From: Turbatrix aceti
Lineage: Eukaryota > Nematoda > Chromadorea > Rhabditida > Panagrolaimidae
Assembly: GCA_963969345.1 (NCBI GenBank)
Contig: OZ017768.1
Span: 6,720,718-6,784,717, forward strand
Length of the DNA stretch: 64,000 bases
Direction: 5' to 3'
This document shows, one piece after another, positions 34,266-43,785 of the stretch; the first letter of the stretch is position 1; every line of letters begins with the position of its first letter. The translations under genes were made by a program, and so were the position numbers. The notes under the pieces were generated by a model, which was not told the origin of the DNA, did not search any database, and saw only the letters and a list, made by a program, of their open reading frames with translations.

Positions 34266-35978
34266 TCAATTTTTGATTATTATTCTGCACGGAAAACAAA
34301 AAAACTCAATTTTGTTTATATGTTTTTGTACACCAAAAAAATTTACGACACGGATCCAAAAACAGCGCCACCGTCGTCTTTGTTGCCTCGTGCTTTGGCG
34401 AAGATCGCGTTGAGATCCACGGAGCCGCCACCAGCAGCAGCAGCACCAGTTCAGGTTGGTATCAGTCTGTGCATCTGCAAACATAGCCCCAAGGTCGATC
34501 CCTCCGGCATCGCTGTCGGCATTGGCGGCGGTCAGTAAATTGCCAAAGAGAGCACCGAGATCCACGCCGCCCTCGTTGATGTCGGGCTCTGAATTGAACG
34601 CTGCAATAGCTGCATCGCGCTCGGCAATGAGGTAAGCTTCGATGCTGAGGGCAATTACGTTTGCGAGTTTCTGTGCCGCGAGCGTTAGTTTGGTATTCTT
34701 CGTCACGGATGCGGGAATTTTTAAGGTGCTGAATTTCTCCTGAGCCCATTCTATGAGCTTTGGGATGATTGTTGCGATACGGTACATGATTTGCATGCCC
34801 TGCAAGAAGATTGCTCATTATTTTTTTTACTACTCGAGTAGGGTTCGAAGCCCCCCTCCCACCCCACAGAAAATCCAAAAATCAAAAAAAAACCCCAAAA
34901 TTTTGGAATCCGGTTTAAAAACTCGATTTGTTTGTGCCTAAAAACCCAAAATTTTCAAATGATGTAGTTTACTTAAACTTCAAAAAGTTTTTTTTGTTTT
35001 AAAAAGCATTGGCAAAAAAAGCGTAGTTTCGTTAAAAACATGCGTATCCTACCTTCAACATCATCATCATTTCCATCCCCTTCTGCTCCGTGATTCCTTT
35101 GCTGATTTCCGTCAGGAACGCATCCACGTCCTCTGATATACTATTATTCGCATCCGGAAGCAGAAAAATGTCTAGAAATGAAAGTTCCTTGACGACGGCT
35201 TCTCGGTCCTTGGTCGAGGCCTCCGCTACCGAGGCTAGAAGAGGAGCAAGCTGAGGTAGCATTAATGCAATTGCTTTCCAATCTACCGCCTTTACAATAT
35301 TGGTCTTATCAGTTAGATTTTTTAAAAGAGAACCCCCCATTTTCTTCAGTTCCGTGAAAACGTTTGTGTACACCTTAGGAATACTTTTCAGCAAACCCTT
35401 TCCGTAGTCCACAAACTCCTGCATCATGGCGTTTATGAATTCATCCATGTTATTCAGCAGCGGAGTAAGAACGGCTTCGTACTGCTGACAAGACTTGATG
35501 ACATTCTGTATAGTTTTATTCATTTCCTTCTCATATTCGGCGTCGGATATTGTCTCATTATCGGTGACCCACGAAAGTGCTTTCATTGGAACAATTCCGT
35601 CAGAATCCTTCAGGCTGTTTATTACGCACTTGAATCCCGGCATAGTGACGTTGCTAGCTGCCATAATGAATTCATGCGCACCTTTCTGGTCTGAAAAAAA
35701 CACAGAATCAGACACTAACCTGCATCGCAAAGACACTCACCTGCAGCAACTTTCAGAATGATATTTTCAATGTTTTGCTCGCTCCACAAGTTGATGGAGA
35801 GGTTGAAGTAACGAATGTTTTCGTCGAGTACCAAATTTTTTTGATTCATCATTTTTTGGAGATTCTTGTTCTGAGATACGGCGCTTCCTTCTCTCGATTT
35901 TACTTTTGCAGAAGCTGGAACAATCACGCTGCACGTGACGAAGAGAAGCACAAAACATGCTCGCGAAGATAACAGCAT
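34266..35978 (-). CDS. Secreted family A protein, copy A4, frameshifted tail
   Basis: Three exons: 35978-35741, 35690-35053 and 34799 onward. Exons 1 and 2 are nearly identical to A2. In exon 3 the sequence at 34450-34455 replaces the 2 bp found in other copies with 6 bp, a net gain of 4 bp. The frame shifts after DTN, replacing the Gly/Ala/Asp-rich end (third GGxDL unit) with a Cys/Trp/Arg-rich tail that runs to a stop at 34266 (about 469 residues). The other copies would stop at the position equivalent to about 34342. Either this allele is damaged or the assembly has a local error. The first 400 residues are intact. Confidence 0.7.
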
Positions 35979-36546
35979 CGCAGCTTGCGTGAAAGAATGC
36001 GGCCACCGCGCTTTGTGAATTCGGGTATATAACTGGAGGGGATCACACGGCTAATCAGCTCACTCAATGAATTTCTCTGCAATATGAAAAAAAACTGTTC
36101 TGTTTTGATGCAATTAACGGTCCGGCATTGATCGGGGAGGGGAGGGGGGGGGGGTAATGTCACAATTTCTAAAGCACAGGCCACAGGTTATGTTTGCATA
36201 CATGCGTCATGCTGATATTCATTGGGGCTAGGATGATGTTACATTGTCCCTCTAATCTCGTTAAAATTAGCCTCATAATAAAAAAAGAGGTAAAAAGCTA
36301 ATTTCAAATTCGTTTCGAGACCTTGAACGCACTTTTGTTTCAAAGTTTGTCTGTCGTACTTTCGTTTCAAGACCCCTGGCGCAATTTCGTTTCAGGACCT
36401 TTAGCACACTTTTGGTTCTTTGGCTGATTCTTAATTGTTTTGGCCTAAAATATCATATGTGCAACAGCGTAAAAAATACAGTAATCCCTATTCTTCACAA
36501 AACTTTATCCGCCTTTTCCAAGCTCAAAAAAAAACAAAAAGTCACA
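35979..36546. other. A4 promoter and B2 downstream flank
   Basis: Near-identical counterpart of 29361-29930, with the A4 core promoter and a G-rich tract. No gene is seen. Confidence 0.5.
36026..36031 (-). promoter_or_regulatory. TATA box of A4
   Basis: Same TATATA block and spacing as in A2. Confidence 0.65.
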
Positions 36547-37560
36547 TTAAGTGGTAGTAGCATTGACCGTATAAGGAGCCTCCATGTACTCGTCGATAGT
36601 GTCTTCGACGGTCGTTTCCGCAAAGCCCATAAGCAAAGATATTGTGCTCGCAAAAGTACTGACTGCGTTGGTGAGTGTTGAGTTGCCAGAAACCTTGGTA
36701 GTGATGTTTTTCTTCATAATCCAGTTGAGCACGTAGCTGACGTATTCCATGAGATTGGGATAAGCGTAGGCGTAGAGGCTAGCGATCGCAGTGTTAATTT
36801 CATCGGCGGTGGTTTGGTTGATTAGCTCGACGTTATCGACGAACGCTCCGAGGTGATCGATTACGGTGAGGTACGCGCTGTTGTACGTGCCGGTGAACAG
36901 GTCTATGGACGAGGGAAAGAGCTCGACGATCTGGTCGTACTGCTTGGGATTGGAGTTTAGCTTGCCGATGATTTGCTTTAGCGATACAATGTCTTCTGCC
37001 GAAAATGAGTAATTATAGCCTGCGGCCGCGTTTATCTCGATCGCCTCGATGGCGTACGTGAGCGCGGCTCTGAACTGGAGGGGAAATGGCTTGACCAGAC
37101 TCGTCACAATCGGCGACATTATGGTTATCGAATCATTTGCCGTAAAAGGCATGAGCATGTTTCCGAGCGCGCCGGTTGTTTGATTGTTGTTGCACGTGTC
37201 CAAGACAACGTAAACGACGCCGAGAGGATCGTTTAAATTCGACATGATGTACGAAAAAATGGTCGATATTTCATCGACAACGCAGAGGGCCGCGGACGTT
37301 TGGAGCTGGGTCAGGTAGTAGACGGCATTGGCCATCAGGTCGTCCCCTGAATCAGATAAAAGTCACGCAAGTGTTTTTACAAAACAGAAGAACTCACAAG
37401 AAGCGACATGGAGGAGATAAGACTGAATCTGAGAGCTGGTTAGATTTTTGAACAGCGCGGTTACAAACTTTTGAGCGTCGGAGCTCTGACTATCACCTGG
37501 TACCGGAAAGGTGAAAAACAAAAACGCCACAAAGGCGGCGAAGACGAGTCTGCCACCCAT
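36547..37560 (-). CDS. Secreted family B protein, copy B2 (complete)
   Basis: Two exons, 37560-37398 (163 bp) and 37346-36547, giving 320 residues. Signal peptide at about 1-24 (LVFAAFVAFLFFTFPVPGDS). The rest is predominantly helical, with conserved Cys residues (AALCVVDEI, VLDTCNNN) and many Asn-X-Ser/Thr sequons, ending in a short Thr-rich tail. The encoded exon 2 protein appears identical to that of B1. No known domain is seen. Gene order A3-A4-B2 mirrors A1-A2-B1. An extracellular role is inferred from the signal peptide. Confidence 0.8.
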
Positions 37561-38107
37561 GGCTGTTTTGAATGAAACTGAATGAATTCAATCTGGTAAT
37601 GACGATGAAATTCAACCTGGTATTGTTTTTGTCTGCGTCGCTAAATCCGTGAACGCAACGCAATCAAGGCCCAATTAGCAATAAATGTCTGTTTTTTTCG
37701 AGACCAGAGGGGGCGCTGCACAGGCAAACAAACCAACACTACACCGGACACTGTAACCAGATCAATCCGTCGAAATTGATCACTCGCGTCACGGGTGAGC
37801 TTTTGAAAGTACAACGGGTACGAAAAAGTGTATCGGAAAGAACATCTGTTTTGTAAAGCTTTGTTCTGTAAAAATCCACATAGAAAACATTTTTTATAAT
37901 GCATTTCTAAAAAAATAACATTTTTGAAGGACGATAAAATGTTTCAGATCTGCGTTTATCTTTGAAGTTTGAACGTAATCTTTATGATGACGTGCTTATG
38001 TTTTTTTTTTGTAAATTCGTCATTTACTCCGCGGGTATTAGTGCAAGTGTCCAATTAATACCGACGCTGATCAGCCTCATAAAAGGTGTTTGTTTTCAAA
38101 TACATAT
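37561..38107. other. Upstream flank of B2
   Basis: Matches 42320-42838 nearly base for base up to the CCTCA that is the empty target of the MITE at 42839. It then matches 43682-43707 up to the LINE insertion. It therefore serves as the uninserted reference allele for both insertions. Confidence 0.7.
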
Positions 38108-38189
38108 TTATTTTATTTATTTATTTCACCATTACTCAGTGGTTAGTTATCATTAGACCAGATGTTAGGAGGCACAAATGATGTCCACG

Positions 38190-38501
38190 TGGGAAACGTA
38201 CGGGAGGATGAGGTTGTCCCGTAGTCCCCTTGCCACTTAGGTCTCCCTGTCTGAGTCGCCGCGAGCTGGAGATGCTCTTTATTGACGCCTCAAACTTGGG
38301 TAATTAAACCCGCCAAACGGCTGGTACGCGCAAACGAGAACACGCGTACAATACATATATATGGGACAGATAATGAAAGCGGGGAGATCTGGGGAAGGAA
38401 AAGGGGAGGAATGACAATGAGAAGGCCGACCGGGGCGAAGTAAGCATGCTTTCCTACGCATTAGCATGACTCACGTGGAGATCATTCGCGCGTTCGCGAC
38501 A
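38190..38501 (-). repeat. 3' LTR of the BEL/Pao-like element
   Basis: 312 bp, starting TGTCGC and ending TTCCCA on the minus strand, apparently identical to the other LTR. Confidence 0.85.
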
Positions 38502-38615
38502 CTCGGCGCCGCCACCGGCGGGTCCCACGGAGTCCCCATAGCAATGAATTGGCCAGAGGCCCTCAGATGCGCAGACCGGGTGGACGACCAGGGCGTCCTC
38601 CGGACGTTTCGGATG

Positions 38616-39110
38616 TCACCATCGGGATCGTGCTGGACGACGGCTTAACGACAATCGTGATGGCCATGTGAAGTTGCTCATCAGGAGTCCACCGTGAACG
38701 ATTACGAAAAAAGGGAGGGGCCCGCTAAAATCTGTGTCCCCAAGAGAAATTGCGCTGCGAGCTGGCTTGCCTCTGTCGGGGGGGTAGAGAAGGGAAGGAA
38801 GTGAGGATAGAGAGAACACCAACGACGAATTAATCGTCTCAAGGGCGTAGAGATGGCAGAGAGACCGCGTGAGCGTCGCGGTTTCGGTGCGGAGCTCGGC
38901 GGAGCGAATCGTACCATCGGCGCTTGGGATGAGTTGCATGATTCGGCCCGGTTTCCACTGCGTACGTTTCTTGGGGTATCCGAGGTGGAACGAAGCGAAG
39001 AGTACGGCGATTCGGTCGGTGTCCTCCTGCTGCTTGCGCCATAACTGCGTAAGCCCCTTGTTGCGTGGACCAGTTGGTGCCTCCGTTGATAGCGTATCTT
39101 TCGTATGCAA
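38616..39110 (-). pseudogene. Integrase C-terminal remnant (DUF5641-like)
   Basis: An open frame on the minus strand contains the WKPGRIMQLIPSADGTIRSAEL and LTRSLCHLYALE blocks typical of the C-terminal tail of BEL/Pao polyproteins. The upstream catalytic core is deleted, and the frame differs from that of gag across the junction. Confidence 0.7.
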
Positions 39111-40503
39111 GTTTGTTAGCTACGCTCGTTGGCATTTTGGACAAGACTATGTCCCTGAGCTCGGTGGAATTTTCGTAGCTGCTGTCTGTACTTACTATCT
39201 GCGCAACTAAGCTCTCAGCCTTGAACTTGATTTCTTCGATAGAAAGCGCTTTTCCTGTAGCCTGTGGAAGCGCTCGCAGATCTTTTTTGAGATCATCGAC
39301 TAGCTTATCTGGTCGGCCGAAATACTCCTGGAGCTGTCGCCATGCGGTTTCGTAGAAATCTCCGCTGATGGTGTATTTGTTGAAGAAGTCTGCGGCTCGC
39401 CCTTTCATCGCTTTTTTGAGCTCGGTCATTCTCTTGTAATTCGAGACGTTCGGGTTCTTGGCGTATCCCTCAACGAACGCTGAGAAGAAGGGTAGCCAAT
39501 TACGAGGTGAACCGTCAAATTCAGGAATTTTTGGTAGATGCTCGTGTTTCGTGATGACAATTGGCACTTGCGGTTGCTGGATAATCGCGTTTACCTGTGG
39601 ATTCGTTTGACCGTACTGCTGTCTTGGGGTTTGGTTGGCAGCGTAGTAGGCAATCGAATCGGGTAGGACTTGCTGCATCGATTGCTGCTTTGTCACACCG
39701 CCACTTTGAATCCTCTCGTCTGACACGTTAGGGGTCGAGGCGTACATGCGTGGGCTTGGGTCGTGACCTATCGGTTGTCCCAGCTGCCGCACTGATTGGT
39801 TGGCGTCGCCGAAAACGGGTTGACAGGTAAATGGTCCGTTGAGCTGTGCCTGGACTTCCTGTTGTGTAGGGAAGGTTGGTCCTCGGTATTGCGGGATGTT
39901 ATCGCTCGGAATGTTGATCGGGGGCAGTCCGTCTCTGTGTCGCTGAAGGTTGCGCTGGAATTCGTTGGCAACCCTCGTTATGCTTGGAGACGAGATGAAT
40001 TGATCTTGGGCTTCTGCGTGAAAGCTGTAGTGTTGGATCGGTTCCTTCTTCTGGTCGATATCTCCGAAGGAAGTGAAACTTTCGGGATCGGATTGCTGCT
40101 TGCAGATTGATTGCTGTTTGTGTGCATATTCGTCGTCGCTCGCTGCGTAGAGTGTCAGATCTGAATGAGAATGTTCTGGGTTCGCTCGATCAAGGATGGC
40201 TATTGCATATTCGATGGCGTCGCTGTACCAGTTTTCGAATTCTGCTCCGCACTCGGTCCAGAATTTGTTTTCGTTCTCTGCATGTCCAGGGTTCTTGGAG
40301 ATGGCGATTCCGAGTTCTTCGACTTCGGTCCGCAGCTGGTTCAGGCTGTGGACGAATCTCTGGGTCCGGACAGCTAGGCGAGGTCTCGAACCATGGTTGA
40401 GGCTTTCATCCAGTGTCTTGATGCCGGCAAAGTTCTTTCTCGCTTGTTCGAATTTTGTGCAAGTTGTGTCGATTCTGGCCGCACGGTTGTCCCCGTCTGC
40501 CAT
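39060..40503 (-). pseudogene. BEL/Pao-like gag region
   Basis: Begins MADGDNRAAR at 40503 after a run of A. It contains an N-terminal coiled segment, a Gln/Pro-rich middle and the DUF1759 block at about 39550-39130. The frame runs on past the deletion junction into out-of-frame integrase sequence and stops at 38839, so the last 75 or so residues are not native. Confidence 0.75.
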
Positions 40504-41118
40504 TTTTTTTTTTTTTTTTTTCCAAATGAGGTTTCCGAACTGAACGAGGATCCCAAAGACCGCTGATGTAAAAAATGGGTTTTTTTTTCCTAAGCGAAAG
40601 CAAAATTTGCGTACAGAAATTTGGCTTAGAATGAAGTGCGCCTGGTCGGTGTTTGTCGAACCAAATGAATTTGAAGGTAGCGACAAGCGAAAATGAAAAG
40701 AAAATGGGTGTAACCCGCGAATGAAAAAAAATTTGATTTTATTCTTCTCAGAAAGAATATGAAACGAGAGTGCTTTTTAGCGTGTTGCGCTTCCCAAAAG
40801 CCTCAAAATTTTTTTGTTCTAGGTTGACTCGAAAAGAGAAGGCCTAGTCACTCAGAACCAAGGACTCACCAAAGGGTTTGGGTCGGACGTCCGTGCTGGT
40901 TGCTGGTAGTCTTTCGAGATCCTCGTCGCTGGCACAGGGTGGGGGTCAGAGGGCGCACTTGCTACCGCTTCTGCCGATTGCCTGTCCGGAGAGGCGCGAG
41001 ATCGGGTCGCTGCTCGGTTGCCGTGGGGTTGCGAGTCGCAGGGTGAAGTGCCTGGACTGCTAGATGCTCGGTTGACGGGTCGGTCCGGGTTCGCTTAGAA
41101 CGGCCGGTTGCACCAATG

Positions 41119-41430
41119 TGGGAAACGTACGGGAGGATGAGGTTGTCCCGTAGTCCCCTTGCCACTTAGGTCTCCCTGTCTGAGTCGCCGCGAGCTGGAG
41201 ATGCTCTTTATTGACGCCTCAAACTTGGGTAATTAAACCCGCCAAACGGCTGGTACGCGCAAACGAGAACACGCGTACAATACATATATATGGGACAGAT
41301 AATGAAAGCGGGGAGATCTGGGGAAGGAAAAGGGGAGGAATGACAATGAGAAGGCCGACCGGGGCGAAGTAAGCATGCTTTCCTACGCATTAGCATGACT
41401 CACGTGGAGATCATTCGCGCGTTCGCGACA
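41119..41430 (-). repeat. 5' LTR of the BEL/Pao-like element
   Basis: 312 bp, apparently identical to the LTR at 38190-38501, which suggests recent insertion or recombination. Confidence 0.85.
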
Positions 41431-42036
41431 GGTGTAAATGTCTCGATTCGTTTTGGTCGCGATTTCTTCTTCCCATCGTTGCTGTGGTCTGGTTTTCGTC
41501 TTGTTGAACACCGAGTTGAGCGAATCGACCCAGCGTAAAGTGGAGGGAGAGCTCGAAATCGTCCTCGATGTCCTTGAGGAGAAGTCCGGAGGAGATAGGT
41601 CGCTGATCCCGCCATTTCTGTACCATCCACTGCGTCTTCTTGACGTTGACTTCCAGTCCGACGTCCTTGCAGATGATGGCCATATCCGACAGCATTTCCT
41701 GAAGTTCTTCGCCAGTGTGGGAGAAAAGAACGACGTCGTCAGCGTTTTGCGAATGGCCTCTTCAAAATCCGTCAGCAGTGAGCGTGCGTTGATGGTAGCG
41801 ACGCTGAGCCGGAATCTAGACATTTTTTTTAGCCTACGTTTGACAGGGTGGCCAGCCCGGGTGTCAAACGGCGCTTTCAATTCTCACACTTGCGCTGCTT
41901 CCCGAATGCGATCGCGAGCGCAAGCTGCTGTCGCGGACAGGAGAGGCGGAATAAATCCGACCGTCCGCTAGGCGTGCAAGAATGAAGACTGTCAAATACA
42001 TATAAACAAAATTTTTTATTATGATTAAAATAAAAT

Positions 42037-42236
42037 NNNNNNNNNNNNNNNNNNNNNNNNNNNNNNNNNNNNNNNNNNNNNNNNNNNNNNNNNNNNNNNN
42101 NNNNNNNNNNNNNNNNNNNNNNNNNNNNNNNNNNNNNNNNNNNNNNNNNNNNNNNNNNNNNNNNNNNNNNNNNNNNNNNNNNNNNNNNNNNNNNNNNNNN
42201 NNNNNNNNNNNNNNNNNNNNNNNNNNNNNNNNNNNN
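42037..42236. other. Assembly gap, exactly 200 N
   Basis: Same fixed length as the gap at 30862-31061. The sequence after it begins in the middle of exon 1 of a family B gene. Confidence 0.99.
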
Positions 42237-42319
42237 TCGGAGCTCTGACTATCACCTGGTACCGGAAAGGTGAAAAACAAAAACGCCACAAAGGCGGCGA
42301 AGACGAGTCTGCCACCCAT
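42237..42319 (-). CDS. 5' part of family B exon 1 (belongs with B1)
   Basis: Encodes the start codon and signal peptide MGGRLVFAAFVAFLFF of family B, ending after GDSQSS at the gap. Its 83 bp plus the 80 bp at 30782-30861 equal the 163-bp exon 1 of B2, with no base lost or repeated. It is therefore the missing start of B1 and not a third gene. Confidence 0.85.
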
Positions 42320-42838
42320 GGCTGTTTTGATAGAAACTGAATGAATTCAATCTGGTAATGACGATGGAATTCAACCTGGTATTGTTTTTGTCTGCGTCGC
42401 TAAATCCGTGAACGCAACGCAATCAAGGCCCAATTAGCAATAAATGTCTGTTTTTTTCGAGACCAGAGGGGGCGCTGCACAGGCAAACAAACCAACACTA
42501 CACCGGACACTGTAACCAGATCAATCCGTCGAAATTGATCACTCGCGTCACGGGTGAGCTTTTGAAAGTACAACGGGTACGAAAAAGTGCATCGGAAAGA
42601 ACATCTGTTTTGTAAAGCTTTGTTCTGTAAAAATCCACATAGAAAACATTTTTTATAGTGTATTTCTAAAAAAATAATATTTTTGAAGGACGATAAAATG
42701 TTTCAGATCTGCGTTTATCTTTGAAGTTTGAACGTAATCTTTATGATGACGTGCTTATGTTTTTTTTTTGTAAATTCGTCATTTACTCCGCGGGTATTAG
42801 TGCAAGTGTCCAATTAATACCGACGCTGATCAGCCTCA
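42320..42838. other. Upstream flank of B1
   Basis: Close match to 37561-38088. It ends at CCTCA, where the Transib-like MITE is inserted. Confidence 0.7.
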
Positions 42839-43681
42839 CACTATGCGCCCATGGTTCTGACACGAAAACGTTTTCTGACGTATTTTTTAGAATTTTACAT
42901 ATCCAATGTGTCTAAATGTTAGAAACAAGTAGTATTTTTGGGGTTTTTGATGATGGCGGATTTAACGGCGCTATCAAAAATTTTATTTTCGATCAATAAA
43001 TAGCAAAACAAAATTGTATTTTTTGTCTTTATTAGCGAAAATCACAATAAATTAGCTTATCGTAATCAGCGGTATCGAAAACCCCGGTGTGGAACAAATG
43101 AGCAAATTCGGTGCATGAAATAAAAAATAATTTCAATTCCAAATTTTTTTTCATACAAAAAGTGCGCGCTGAAGCATTTCAGTCGAAGGAGAACACAGTG
43201 CGCGCATGCAAATGCGCGTAGTGTGTTGCCTTCGGAAGCTTCGTGCCAAGCCGGTTAACCATTCTTATTTATGAACTTTGGCATAATGATCAAGTTCGTC
43301 TTGAACTTTGCAATGAACTTTGCCCGGTAAAAAAATATTAATTTTAAACCGTGAAAATTAATTATTAATATTAATTTTTAATTCGAAATAACTTCTTATC
43401 TCATGAACAGAATTTTTTTGTTTTTTGCTTCCGGGGGTTTTCAAGGACGTAGAACATGATGCAATAATTTATTGTGATATCGGCTAATAATTTCGTGAGT
43501 TACAGTAATTTTTACCTCAAATTATCGATTTTTCGATCGAATTTTGATTTTTTGATGGCACCATTAAATCTGCCGTAGCCGATTACCCCCAGAACCATCT
43601 TTATGTCCGAAATATAGCTACTCTGTGCATGTGAAAATAGCAAAAAAAAAGTTTTCGTGTCAAAACCATGGGCGCATAGTG
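42839..43681. mobile_element. Transib-like MITE
   Basis: An 843-bp unit whose ends are inverted repeats beginning CACTATGCGCCCATGG, 30 of 31 outer bases matching, with weaker inverted similarity reaching about 150 bp inward. It is flanked by the 5-bp duplication CCTCA (42834-42838 and 43682-43686). The paralogous or allelic copy at 38080-38090 has a single CCTCA and no insert, so the borders are proven within this window. A CACWATG terminus with 5-bp duplication is the signature of the Transib superfamily. No open frame for a transposase is present. Confidence 0.8.
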
Positions 43682-43785
43682 CCTCATAAAAGGTGTTTGT
43701 TTTCAAATACATATTTTTGGCCGCCTTCCGCAGATAAACAAATTTTTATTATCATTAAAAACATTTAAAAGGTTGTTAAAGACGA

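Larger units (their letters stand above)
38190..41430 (-). mobile_element. BEL/Pao-like LTR retrotransposon, pol-deleted
   Basis: Two 312-bp LTRs that look identical bound a 2.6-kb interior. Next to the 5' LTR is a primer-binding-site-like TGGTGCAACC (41115-41106). The gag region has the BEL/Pao DUF1759 pattern (LPKIPEFDGSPRNWLPFFSAF). It joins near 39060-39110, out of frame, to the tail of an integrase (DUF5641-like WKPGRIMQLIPSADG). Protease, RT, RNase H and integrase core are absent. I see no 5-bp target duplication at the outer ends. Confidence 0.8.
38108..41991 (-). mobile_element. Internally deleted LINE (non-LTR) with a nested LTR element
   Basis: The outer unit is flanked by a 12-bp direct duplication TCAAATACATAT (38096-38107 and 41992-42003). 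On the minus strand it has a 5' leader, an ORF start at 41823 (LSVATINARSLL, as at the start of LINE endonucleases), a jump to reverse-transcriptase sequence with the ADDVVLFS active-site motif (41743-41720), an RPQQRWEEEI C-terminal block, then the LTR element. The ORF end (WTSFVPPNIWSND, stop) and an AAATAAATAAAT tail lie at 38188-38108. The endonuclease-to-RT middle is missing, so it is non-autonomous. Confidence 0.8.

Noticed and set aside
38189..41435. Target-site duplication for the BEL/Pao-like element
   Set aside because: The bases next to the two LTRs (CCACG on the left, GGTGT on the right) do not match, so none is claimed.
42237..42319. A third family B gene
   Set aside because: The fragment is exactly the missing start of B1 across the two gaps, so it need not be an extra gene.
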